Assembly (NCBI GenBank): GCA_017626435.1
Contig: JAGAIR010000001.1
Coordinates: forward strand, 8,072-72,071
DNA: 64,000 nucleotides
Direction: 5' to 3'
Origin: Lachnospiraceae bacterium
GTDB lineage: Bacteria; Bacillota_A; Clostridia; Lachnospirales; Lachnospiraceae
The translations under genes and the position numbers were made by a program. Below are positions 8,468 to 16,856 of the stretch, one piece after another. The number at the start of each line of letters is the position of its first letter. Positions within the stretch are counted from its first letter, which is position 1. The notes under the pieces are model-generated. The model saw only the letters and a list, made by a program, of their open reading frames with translations. It did not search any database and was not told the origin of the DNA.

Positions 8468-10405
8468 ATGGAGAAAGAACGGAAAAATATTGTCATATAT
8501 TTGCCCCAGATTTATACCGAATTTGTCGCTGGATTGCGTAAGGAGATCGAGAAAGCGGCAAGAGGGAAGGGATATCGTCTTATCTTTTTTACCTGTTTCG
8601 GAGATAACAGCAGTATTGATGAAAAAGGACTTGTCAATCAGAGATATGATGAGGGGGAACGGGTCATTTTCAGACTGGCAGATATGGAGAACATTGACGG
8701 GATTATTTTTCTTTATGATGCCTTTGCACGGACACAGTGGGATGAGATTTATGATATGGTGAAGAATCGATGCAAATGCCCGGTCATAAACTTCCGGACA
8801 CCATTACAGGTGCCGAAAGTATATAATATCTATGTAGATGATAAAATATCATTTGCTGCTATGATACAGCATTTTATTGATATCCATCATGTAACAAAGA
8901 TTAATATTGTGACAGGACCGGAGGATAATGTACATTCTGAGGTTCGTCTGGAGATATATCGTCAGGTATTGGAGAAGAATGGATTGCCGTATGAGGAAGA
9001 AAGGGTATATCATGGAAACTTCTGGAAAAATTGTGGAGAAGATCTGGTAGAAAAGATGCTGGAAGCATCTGTGGAAATGCCGGAAGTAATCGTATGTGCG
9101 AATGATTATATGGCACTTTCTGTGATAGAGGCATTGAAGCGGCGCAATATCGGAGTTCCGGAACAGATCATGGTATCGGGCTATGACAATATTGAAGAGA
9201 GTAAATATAATCATCCGGCGTTGACTACTGTAAGGCAGCCGGTTGAGGCCATGGGCTGCAAAGCATTAGAGGTATTGGAGAAGATATGGGCAGGGCAAGA
9301 GCCGGAAAAAGAAATCTATCTGCCAGGTGAACTGATGTTGAGACAGTCCTGTGGCTGTGACAGCAGCAGCGAGGATTTTTCACTTACCTACAGTTCTTTC
9401 CTGAATGAACGTCTGGATAGGATGTCTTTTCTGGAGACATCAGCAACTACTATGGTTACATTTATGTCTGGTACGCCGAATCTGGAAGAATGTATGAAGT
9501 GTTTGAAGGAATATGCACTGGTAAATACAGGTTTTAAAAGTTTTGCATTATGTCTTGCGGAACATTGGGAAAAGCAGCTTTCTTTGCCTGATATAGAATA
9601 TGGTTCCAGCAAATGCATGATTACTATGGTGGCGGGAATCCATAATGGCAAGGAGTTAGAGACAGAAAAATTCCCTGTTTCCCAACTGCTTCCGAGTATC
9701 TTTCTGGATGAGGAGGATGAAGCATTTTATATTGTGCCGATCCATTATCTGCAGTATTATATGGGATATGCTATAGTGCTTTTGGATTATGATGTACCGC
9801 ATAATTCCAGTGTCAAGGCATGGTTTCTCCATCTTGACAATGCACTGGAAAACATACGGATCCGGGGCAGACTGAACCAGGTGGTCAATGAGCTTGGTGA
9901 CTTATATGTAAGAGATACTTTGACAGGACTGTATAACCGGCGCGGTTTTGAACGATATGGAGAAGAATTTTACCAGAGCTGTATGGAAAATCAAACCCAG
10001 TTGATGATCATGGAAATTGATATGGATGGATTGAAGCAGATTAATGACCAGTATGGACATGAGGAGGGAGATACCTGTATTACCATGATAGCCAATGCAA
10101 TGATCTATGCATCCAAGGAAGGAGAGATTTGTATCCGTTCCGGTGGAGATGAATATATTGTTATTGGTAAAGATTATACGCAGGAAAAACTGGATCATTT
10201 TATAGAGAGATATGACAGATTTATAGCAAATGTCAATGAATCTACGAACAAGACGTATCAATTAGGTGCCAGTGTGGGGTATTTTATGGGGGTTCCGGAT
10301 GGAGTTCATACCACAGAAAATTATCTGAAGATTGCAGATGACAATATGTATGCCAATAAAAAAAGAAGAAAAGCAGTTTCCCATCCCGGGATTGAGGTGA
10401 GATAA
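8468..10405 (+). CDS. LacI-type periplasmic-binding-like sensor fused to GGDEF domain
   Basis: A 645-residue soluble protein. Residues 1 to about 290 look like the ligand-binding part of LacI/GalR regulators (for example VIVCANDYMALSVIEALKRR and VSGYDNIEESKYNHPALTTVRQP) without a DNA-binding head. A cysteine-containing link (RQSCGCDSSSE) and a middle region follow. Residues about 480-640 are a GGDEF diguanylate cyclase domain (RDTLTGLYNRRGF, then SGGDEYIVIG). The active-site signature is GGDEY rather than GGDEF, and no RxxD inhibitory site is seen before it. The start at 8468 follows AGAGGGATGGGCT; an in-frame ATG at 8393 lies just after the riboswitch and is less likely. Probably a sugar-responsive cyclic di-GMP enzyme. 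Confidence 0.88.
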   Translation: MEKERKNIVIYLPQIYTEFVAGLRKEIEKAARGKGYRLIFFTCFGDNSSIDEKGLVNQRYDEGERVIFRLADMENIDGIIFLYDAFARTQWDEIYDMVKNRCKCPVINFRTPLQVPKVYNIYVDDKISFAAMIQHFIDIHHVTKINIVTGPEDNVHSEVRLEIYRQVLEKNGLPYEEERVYHGNFWKNCGEDLVEKMLEASVEMPEVIVCANDYMALSVIEALKRRNIGVPEQIMVSGYDNIEESKYNHPALTTVRQPVEAMGCKALEVLEKIWAGQEPEKEIYLPGELMLRQSCGCDSSSEDFSLTYSSFLNERLDRMSFLETSATTMVTFMSGTPNLEECMKCLKEYALVNTGFKSFALCLAEHWEKQLSLPDIEYGSSKCMITMVAGIHNGKELETEKFPVSQLLPSIFLDEEDEAFYIVPIHYLQYYMGYAIVLLDYDVPHNSSVKAWFLHLDNALENIRIRGRLNQVVNELGDLYVRDTLTGLYNRRGFERYGEEFYQSCMENQTQLMIMEIDMDGLKQINDQYGHEEGDTCITMIANAMIYASKEGEICIRSGGDEYIVIGKDYTQEKLDHFIERYDRFIANVNESTNKTYQLGASVGYFMGVPDGVHTTENYLKIADDNMYANKKRRKAVSHPGIEVR

Positions 10406-10449
10406 CATTGAGCAGATTATATTTCTGCGAAAGGATATAGAAATGGGAG

Positions 10450-10484
10450 GGATTGTCCGATCAGGATTCGGACAATTCTTCCCA
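10450..10484. terminator. Hairpin between convergent genes
   Basis: ATTGTCCGA and TCGGACAAT form a 9-bp stem around the stop of the minus-strand ABC-F gene, just beyond the GGDEF gene stop. There is no long T-run on either side, so its use as a two-way terminator is plausible but not certain. Confidence 0.5.
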
Positions 10485-12395
10485 TTTTTCCATTAATTCC
10501 AGTAAATGGCAGTCATTTTCTTCTTTTTCCTGTGCCAGTTTTTGTAAAAGAGCTACATCGGTTCCGTTAGCAGGGTCTGCCAGTTGCTGGTCAAGCTCTT
10601 CGTTTCTTGCTTCTAATGCAGCAATCTCGTTTTCTGTTTTCTGTATGGCATTTTCTATCTTGCGAAGCCGGGCCTGTTCCTCTTTCTGTTGCTGCCAGCT
10701 AAGCTTTGTCTGGGAAGAGGCAGATGTTACAACATTGGAACATGCAGTGCCGGATGCAGCCGTGGTTGTTGTCAGCTGTGCCCGTTCTACATCCTCTTTT
10801 TTCTCCAGATAATAGTCATAGTCACCGATGTAACTAATCAATTGTTTTTGCGTCAGATCCAGGATACGGGTTGCGGTCTTATTGATAAAATAGCGGTCGT
10901 GGGAGACATATAAAACTGTTCCTTCAAAACGGTTTAATGCCCGTTCCAGTATTTCCTTGGAGTCAATATCCAGATGGTTGGTCGGCTCATCCAGAATCAG
11001 AAAGTTGGCATCGGAGAGCATCAGTTTTGCGAGAGAAACACGTCCCCGTTCTCCACCGCTTAAATTTTTCACCTGTTTAAAAACATCATCCTCTGTAAAG
11101 AGAAATGCAGCCAGAATATTTCTGACTTCCGTATTATTCATATGTGGGTAGGTATCCTGAATTTCATCAAATACAGTCTTTTCCATATGCAGCACCTGAT
11201 GTGCCTGGTCATAATAGCCGATTTCTACATTCGTGCCAAGCTTCACTGTGCCACTGTCGGCATCTATCAGCCCATTGATGATTTTTAAAATCGTGGTTTT
11301 GCCGGAACCATTGTCTCCAATGATAGCTACCCGGTCCCCTTTCTTAATGTCAAAATGAATATCCTCAAAAAGAAGTTCTTCGTCGAAGTGCTTACTTAAA
11401 CCTGATACAGACAATACATCGTTTCCGCTTTGAACACGGGGTGAAAATAACAGGGACATCCTTGTATTTTCTTCTGTCGGTTTTTCCAGCCGTTCTATTT
11501 TTTCCAGCATTTTTTCCCGGCTTTCGGCGCGTTTGATAGATTTTTCCCGGTTAAAGGATTTGAGCTTGGCAATGACTTCTTCCTGATGTTTGATCTGTGC
11601 CTGCTGGTTCAGATACTGTTTCATCTGGGCATCTAAAAGAGCTTGTTTTTTCTCGGAAAACTGGCTGTAGGTTCCCAGGTATACCGTGCTTCGGTGTTGG
11701 CGGATTTCTACCACCTTCGTTACGATTTTATCCAGAAAATACCGGTCATGGGCAACGATAATGACAGCACCCCGGTAGCTGGAAAGATACCCTTCCAGCC
11801 AGCGGATTGCTTTTAAATCCAGATGGTTGGTCGGCTCATCCAGGATAATAAGATCTGGTGACTGGAGTAGCATTTTTCCAAGGGCAACCCGCGTCTTCTC
11901 GCCGCCAGAGAGGGTGGCAACTGGCTTGGAAAACTCATTTTCCGAAAATCCAAGTCCTTTTAAGACACCGGTCAGCTCACTCTGGTATGCATAACCGTTC
12001 TGTTGTTCAAAACGATGACGGAGTGTATCACACTGGTGGATCAGGGACTCCAATTGACTGCCCTCTGCATGGTTCATCTGCTCTGTCAGATCATTGATCT
12101 GCTGTTCCAGTGCAATCACTTCTTTTTTTGCATCTCTCATTTCTTCCAAAATGCTCTTGTCAGAGGAGAATTCCTGGTTCTGTGCCAGATAACCCACTAC
12201 AGCATCTTTCCGCAGAATGACCTCGCCATGATCGGCATCGTATTCCTTCATCAGAATTTTCAGCAATGTGGATTTGCCGGAACCGTTGATACCTACGATA
12301 GCAACTTTTTCTGTATCATTTATATGAAAAGAAATATCGTCTAATATGGTTTCTCCATGAAAGGATTTATCGATGTGACTACATTGTAAAATCAT
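10461..12395 (-). CDS. ABC-F family ATP-binding protein (ribosome-associated type)
   Basis: This 644-residue protein has two ABC ATPase domains and no membrane segments, which defines the ABC-F class. Domain 1 has GINGSGKST, LSGGEKTRVALG and LDEPTNHLDL; domain 2 has GDNGSGKTT, LSGGERGRVSLA and LDEPTNHLDI. A charged linker sits between them, and a long coiled-coil C-terminal tail (about residues 555-644) resembles YdiF/Uup-type members. ABC-F proteins act on the ribosome E site as translation factors or, in some families, give antibiotic protection; nothing here points to resistance. The start at 12395 follows GGAG at good spacing; a second ATG lies 12 bases further upstream. Confidence 0.9.
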   Translation of the reverse strand: MILQCSHIDKSFHGETILDDISFHINDTEKVAIVGINGSGKSTLLKILMKEYDADHGEVILRKDAVVGYLAQNQEFSSDKSILEEMRDAKKEVIALEQQINDLTEQMNHAEGSQLESLIHQCDTLRHRFEQQNGYAYQSELTGVLKGLGFSENEFSKPVATLSGGEKTRVALGKMLLQSPDLIILDEPTNHLDLKAIRWLEGYLSSYRGAVIIVAHDRYFLDKIVTKVVEIRQHRSTVYLGTYSQFSEKKQALLDAQMKQYLNQQAQIKHQEEVIAKLKSFNREKSIKRAESREKMLEKIERLEKPTEENTRMSLLFSPRVQSGNDVLSVSGLSKHFDEELLFEDIHFDIKKGDRVAIIGDNGSGKTTILKIINGLIDADSGTVKLGTNVEIGYYDQAHQVLHMEKTVFDEIQDTYPHMNNTEVRNILAAFLFTEDDVFKQVKNLSGGERGRVSLAKLMLSDANFLILDEPTNHLDIDSKEILERALNRFEGTVLYVSHDRYFINKTATRILDLTQKQLISYIGDYDYYLEKKEDVERAQLTTTTAASGTACSNVVTSASSQTKLSWQQQKEEQARLRKIENAIQKTENEIAALEARNEELDQQLADPANGTDVALLQKLAQEKEENDCHLLELMEKWEELSES

Positions 12396-12477
12396 ATTAA
12401 TCTCCATTCCGCCACTAAGACTAGCGGCACAAATAATAACCTATTATAACGGAAAAAATGGGAAAAGAAAATAGTTG

Positions 12478-12528
12478 TTGACAAATAGGAGGATAGGGGA
12501 TATTATAATGATATCAAAATGATATCAC
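12478..12528 (+). promoter_or_regulatory. Promoter with paired TGATATCA operator-like sites
   Basis: TTGACA (12478-12483) and TATTAT (12501-12506) are 17 bases apart. Directly after the -10 box are two copies of the 8-bp palindrome TGATATCA (12509-12516 and 12520-12527), 11 bases apart, a good place for repressor binding. It drives the SPFH gene. Confidence 0.6.
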
Positions 12529-12561
12529 ATTGAAAAGCAAAGCTAAGAGAAAGGAAGAGTG

Positions 12562-13571
12562 ATGAAGATGGAAGAGAAATTAAAACAGAACTTTCAGGGA
12601 GAGGAAAAGGAGATTACACGGAAAAATGGTTTTTCTATGCTGTTGATCGTGATTCTGGGATTTGTAGCATCTATAGCATGTTTTGTTGCCGGCATTTTTT
12701 TATTAGAGGCAAAAAATACTATTCCTGGTGTGGTATTGTTGGTGCTTGCAGTGGTGGGTATTATTGTGTTCTGCAGTCTTTGTGCTGGTTTTCATGTAGT
12801 CAATCCGAATGAGGCTGTGGTTCTGACTCTGTTTGGCCGGTATTATGGTACGATCAAGGAGGAGGGCTTTTATCATACAAATCCTTTTGCTACAACTATG
12901 GCACCGGGAAAGGAGGAAGGAGGATTTAGTGTGAATCTGGAAGGAACTCCAAATGTTTCCATCACACCAAAGAAAAAGATATCCTTAAAGACCATGACAT
13001 TAAATAATAAGCAGCAGAAAGTTAATGATGCACTGGGTAATCCGATTATTATCGGAGCTATTGTTATCTGGAAGGTAGTGAATCCTACAAAAGCGATGTT
13101 CAATGTAGACAATTATCGTACTTATCTGTCTATTCAGTGTGATTCCACCATTCGTAATATTGCCAGGCTTTATCCTTATGACCTGATGGATGAGGAAGAC
13201 GGGATGGACATGAAAAGACTCTCAGAGGCAGCAGCCAGGAAATTGCTGATAGTATGAAGACCGAGTTGGGAAAACGTGTGGAAGAAGCTGGTATTGTTGT
13301 AGAAGAAGTGAGGATCACCCATCTGTCCTATGCAGAGGAGATTGCGGCAGCAATGCTTCAAAAGCAGCAGGCAGCAGCAATCATCGCAGCACGTAAAAAG
13401 ATTGTAGAAGGTGCTGTGGGAATGGTAGATATGGCAATTGAGCAGCTGGGTGAAAAGGAAGTTGTTGTGCTGGATGAGGAGCGTAAAGCCGCAATGGTCA
13501 GCAACCTTCTGGTAGTGCTTTGTGGACATCAGGAGGCACAGCCGATTGTAAACAGTGGAAGTATTTATTAA
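12562..13571 (+). pseudogene. SPFH/band 7 domain membrane protein, frameshifted
   Basis: The first frame (12562 to the stop at 13257) encodes two membrane helices (about residues 22-72) and most of an SPFH/stomatin-type domain, ending LSEAAARKLLIV. The second frame (in frame with an ATG at 13254, to 13571) carries the rest of the same domain: [17 protein letters not shown] and [12 protein letters not shown]. Near 13231-13240, reading CAG GAA ATT GCT GAT AGT ATG restores the expected QEIADSM, so one base seems to be missing in GAGGCAGCAGCCAGG. SPFH proteins organise membrane domains; related genes are widespread in Lachnospiraceae. This may be a real mutation or a sequencing error. Re-initiation at 13254 could still make the second half. 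Confidence 0.75.
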
Positions 13572-13620
13572 ATGCCTGCTGACCATATAGTGAGAATAGC
13601 CAGGCTTGCGGAGGTGTAAT

Positions 13621-13875
13621 ATGGCAGAGAAAGAGGTAGGGCAAAGAGAGGAAGAACTGCAGAAACGGCTGGAAAAGCTGGAAGCCATGGAGCAGGAAAT
13701 AAAAAAACGGGAAAAGAGCATCAAAGAAAAAGAGAAAGCAAAAAAACAGGTATTACTCCGGTTGTCTCCCTCTTTGTGGAATGAATTGGCAAGATGGGCA
13801 GAGGATGATTTTCGTTCCATTAATGGCCAGATTGAGTTTTTGCTGTCAGAGGCGGTGCGCAACCGAAAAAAATAA
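13621..13875 (+). CDS. Small basic coiled-coil protein with Arc/ribbon-helix-helix-like C-terminus
   Basis: An 84-residue protein starting at 13621 after GGAGGTG. The first 45 residues are a highly charged coiled coil (EEELQKRLEKLEAMEQEI). The rest, VLLRLSPSLWNELARWAEDDFRSINGQIEFLLSEAV, resembles an Arc-type ribbon-helix-helix module. It lies right behind the SPFH gene, and the two are probably one transcription unit. Its target is unknown; it could regulate the SPFH gene through the TGATATCA pair, which is inference only. Confidence 0.75.
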   Translation: MAEKEVGQREEELQKRLEKLEAMEQEIKKREKSIKEKEKAKKQVLLRLSPSLWNELARWAEDDFRSINGQIEFLLSEAVRNRKK

Positions 13876-13885
13876 CTACAGGCTT

Positions 13886-13943
13886 TGAAAAAGAAAGCAG
13901 GCGATGGAAAAAAATTGTTTCCGTTGGCCTGCTTCTTTCTTTT
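13886..13943 (+). terminator. Rho-independent terminator
   Basis: AAAGAAAGCAGGC pairs with GCCTGCTTCTTTCTTTT across a loop of about 27 bases, directly after the small basic protein gene. Confidence 0.75.
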
Positions 13944-13955
13944 GCAGAATGGCTA

Positions 13956-13964
13956 TGTTATAAT
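13956..13964 (+). promoter_or_regulatory. Extended -10 promoter of the metH leader
   Basis: TGTTATAAT (13956-13964) is a perfect extended -10 element; no good -35 box is seen. It would give an RNA leader of about 280 bases before metH. Confidence 0.5.
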
Positions 13965-13986
13965 GTACGCGAAGGCAAAGCGAGAG

Positions 13987-14045
13987 CAGCTACCCTGTTA
14001 ATCATAGTGAAAGCTTGCTTTCAACTATGGTAAACAGGGTAGCTG
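13987..14045 (+). repeat. Long inverted repeat in the metH leader
   Basis: CAGCTACCCTGTT (13987-13999) and AACAGGGTAGCTG (14033-14045) are exact reverse complements of 13 bp. An inner stem, CATAGTgAAAGC with GCTTTcaACTATG, continues the hairpin. The result is a nearly full-length stem of some 25 bp in the transcript. Confidence 0.85.
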
Positions 14046-14048
14046 TTT

Positions 14049-14240
14049 GAGCGAGCCCGCGAGCTTGGAACCTTTGGTTTCAAGCTTTGGCTTCGCGAGG
14101 GGAAAGGAAAGAGAGCGAGCCCGCGAGCTTGGAACCTTTGGTTTCAAGCTTTGGCTTCGCGAGGGGAAAGGAAAGAGAGCGAACCCGCGAGCGAGGAACC
14201 GAAGGTTCCAAGCTTTGGCTTCGAGAGCAGAGAGGAAAGA
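14049..14240 (+). repeat. Three tandem copies of a 64-bp repeat upstream of metH
   Basis: Units start at 14049, 14113 and 14177, exactly 64 bases apart. Copies 1 and 2 are identical over nearly their whole length (GAGCGAGCCCGCGAGCTTGG and onward to GGGGAAAGGAAAGA); copy 3 has diverged in its middle. Each unit holds a GGAACCnnnGGTTnCAAGC inverted repeat. Open frames through this array are by-products of the repeat; no gene is called here. Together with the inverted repeat, this fills the gene-free stretch 13876-14254. Confidence 0.9.
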
Positions 14241-14254
14241 GAGTGAGGGACTCT

Positions 14255-16753
14255 ATGACAAGAGATGAGTTTAGAAACAGAATATTGGAGAAAAAAATTA
14301 TTTTAGATGGGGCCACCGGCTCCAATCTGCAAAAAAGAGGAATGCCTACCGGAGTGTGTCCGGAACAATGGATTCTGGAGCATCCACAGGTTTTGATAGA
14401 TTTACAGAAGGAATATATCCTGGCTGGTTCGGATGCAGTCTATGCGCCGACCTTTTCAGGAAACCGGATCAAGCTGGAAGAGTATGGGCTGATGGATCAG
14501 ATAGGAGAGATGAACCGCCGTCTGGCACAGCTTTCCTTTGAGGCGATTGACCAGTCCGGTGTCACCCGTCCCGTGATGGTGGCAGGAGACCTGACGATGA
14601 CAGGGCAGCAGTTATATCCGGTAGGGAATCTGCCCTTTGAGGAGCTTGTGGATATTTATAAGGAACAAGTAGGATATCTGGCAGAAGCTGGTGTTGATTT
14701 CATTGTAGTGGAAACCATGATGAGCCTGCAGGAGTGCCGTGCAGCTGTGCTGGCGGTGAAGGAATGCAGTGAGCTTCCGGTTATGGTGACGTTGACCTTT
14801 AATGAAGATGGACGGACTCTGTTTGGCACAGATCCAGAGACAGCAGCATTGGTAATGACAGCGATGGAGGTGGATGCCATCGGTGTCAACTGTTCTACAG
14901 GACCGGATAAGATGTGCCAGGTGATTGAGAAAATGAGTCAGTATACAGCGCTTCCTCTTGTGGCAAAGCCAAATGCAGGACTGCCTCAGCTTGTAGACGG
15001 TGCAACGGTTTACGATATGGGGCCGGAGGAGTTTGCCAGAGAAATGATGGGACTGGTAGAGGCAGGAGCGGATATTCTGGGCGGCTGCTGTGGTACTACA
15101 CCAGAGCACATTCAGGCATTGGCAGATACTCTGGAGGAAAGACAGGAAAGAAACAAGGTATCTTTTCCAAAGCGTCAGGGAAATGTTGTGCGCCGGGCAC
15201 TTTCTACCGAGAGAAATGTATTGCCGATTGATTTGGATGGAAGCTTTAAGGTGATTGGAGAGAGAATCAATCCTACCGGTAAAAAGGCATTGCAGGAACA
15301 GCTCCGGGAAGGTAATCTGGAGCTGGTGGGAGAAATGGCAGAGGCACAGGTAGAGGCAGGAGCCGCTATCCTGGATGTCAATATGGGTATGAACGGAATT
15401 GATGAAAAAGAGATGATGTGGAAGGTAGTCAATGAATTGACACTTCTGACAGACACTCCGTTAGCCATTGATTCCAGTTATGTAGATGTTATCGAAGCAG
15501 CTCTCAGGATTTATCCTGGACGGGCTCTGATCAATTCTATTTCCCTGGAGAAAGAAAAGTTTGAGCGGCTGATTCCGATTGCCAGAAAATATGGTGCCAT
15601 GTTTATTCTGTTGCCACTGTCAGATAAAGGACTTCCGAAGGATATTCAGGAAAAGAAAGAGATTATCCATACGATCTTAAAAGCGGCAAAAAAACAGGGC
15701 ATGACAGAGGAAGATGTGGTGGTGGATGGGCTGGTAGCTACCATTGGTGCTAATAAAAAGGCGGCATTGGAAACTCTGGAAACCATCCGGTATTGTAAAG
15801 ATACACTGAAAGTTGCCACTGCCTGTGGATTGTCTAATATTTCTTTTGGTCTGCCAGAGAGAGCTTTTGTCAATAGCAGTTTTATGGCGATGGCAATTCA
15901 AAGTGGTCTGACGATGGCAATCGCGAATCCATCCCAGGATTTGCTGATGCATACGGTATATGCTGCGGATCTGCTGATGAATAAGCCGGAGGGGGATTTA
16001 CGTTATATTGGCAGGGTAGCTTCCCATAAGCTGACGATGGTCAGCGGAGAGATTGACAGCCAGAGCCTTCAGGATGCAGCAAAAGCAGGTTCTCAAAAGA
16101 CTGCGGAAGGAATTCCGGAGGAGAAAAAGGGGGATGCTATTTTTGAGGCGGTAGTAAAAGGACGAAAGCAAAAGGCAAGGCAGCTGGTAGAGGAGGAGAC
16201 TGACAAGGGAACGGACCCACAGAAAGTGATCGATGAAAGTCTGATACCGGCGATCAATCATGTCGGTGTATTGTTTGATCAACAGATTTATTATCTGCCG
16301 CAGCTGATATCCAGCGCAGAAACGATGGAATATGCCATTGATTATCTGGAACCACTTCTGGCAAAGAACCGTTCCAGTGAAGCGCTGGCAACCATTGTGG
16401 TTGCTACGGTAGAACATGATATCCATGATATCGGTAAGAACCTGGTTGCACTGATGCTGAAAAATTATGGCTACCGGGTGATCGATTTGGGTAAGGATGT
16501 ACCGGCAGAAACCATCATAGAAGCAGCAATCAGGGAAAAAGCGGATATTATTGGATTATCTGCTTTGATGACTACTACTATGATGGAGATGAAAAAGGTA
16601 GTGGAAATGGTAAAGGAAAGACAGCTTCCAGTAAAGGTTATGATTGGGGGAGCCGTGATCACTCAGGGGTTTGCAGATGAAATTGGAGCAGACGGATACT
16701 CTGAGGACGCACAGGCGGCTGTGACCCTTGTAGAGCAATTGCTGAAGAAGTAG
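14255..16753 (+). CDS. metH: Methionine synthase, cobalamin-dependent (without activation domain)
   Basis: MetH transfers a methyl group from methyltetrahydrofolate to homocysteine through bound cobalamin. The 832 residues hold, in order, a homocysteine-binding domain (1-290, opening ILDGATGSNLQKRG and ending with the zinc cysteines of GGCCGTTPEH), a pterin-binding domain (about 325-590, GERINPTGKK), a B12 cap helical domain (about 615-700) and a B12-binding domain with the cobalt-ligand motif HDIHDIGKN near residue 720. The C-terminal SAM-dependent reactivation domain of E. coli MetH is absent, as is common in Clostridia. The start at 14255 is set by the typical DEFRNRIL opening; the longer frame upstream reads through the tandem repeats. 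Confidence 0.92.
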   Translation: MTRDEFRNRILEKKIILDGATGSNLQKRGMPTGVCPEQWILEHPQVLIDLQKEYILAGSDAVYAPTFSGNRIKLEEYGLMDQIGEMNRRLAQLSFEAIDQSGVTRPVMVAGDLTMTGQQLYPVGNLPFEELVDIYKEQVGYLAEAGVDFIVVETMMSLQECRAAVLAVKECSELPVMVTLTFNEDGRTLFGTDPETAALVMTAMEVDAIGVNCSTGPDKMCQVIEKMSQYTALPLVAKPNAGLPQLVDGATVYDMGPEEFAREMMGLVEAGADILGGCCGTTPEHIQALADTLEERQERNKVSFPKRQGNVVRRALSTERNVLPIDLDGSFKVIGERINPTGKKALQEQLREGNLELVGEMAEAQVEAGAAILDVNMGMNGIDEKEMMWKVVNELTLLTDTPLAIDSSYVDVIEAALRIYPGRALINSISLEKEKFERLIPIARKYGAMFILLPLSDKGLPKDIQEKKEIIHTILKAAKKQGMTEEDVVVDGLVATIGANKKAALETLETIRYCKDTLKVATACGLSNISFGLPERAFVNSSFMAMAIQSGLTMAIANPSQDLLMHTVYAADLLMNKPEGDLRYIGRVASHKLTMVSGEIDSQSLQDAAKAGSQKTAEGIPEEKKGDAIFEAVVKGRKQKARQLVEEETDKGTDPQKVIDESLIPAINHVGVLFDQQIYYLPQLISSAETMEYAIDYLEPLLAKNRSSEALATIVVATVEHDIHDIGKNLVALMLKNYGYRVIDLGKDVPAETIIEAAIREKADIIGLSALMTTTMMEMKKVVEMVKERQLPVKVMIGGAVITQGFADEIGADGYSEDAQAAVTLVEQLLKK

Positions 16754-16856
16754 TTTTCAGTATGGATATAACGAGATACTGATAAAACAATGTAGTTAAT
16801 GGAATGAAGCAAAGGGGAAAGAGAATCCCAAGAGGAAAAATGATGACTTTGCAGAA

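Noticed and set aside
10461..12395. Antibiotic-resistance ABC-F gene
   Set aside because: The layout is that of housekeeping YdiF/Uup-like members, and it lies in chromosomal context, not in the element.
14047..14325. Short open frames on both strands through the repeats upstream of metH
   Set aside because: They are translations of the 64-bp tandem repeat, with repeated peptide content and no ribosome binding sites; the metH start is fixed by its family opening at 14255.
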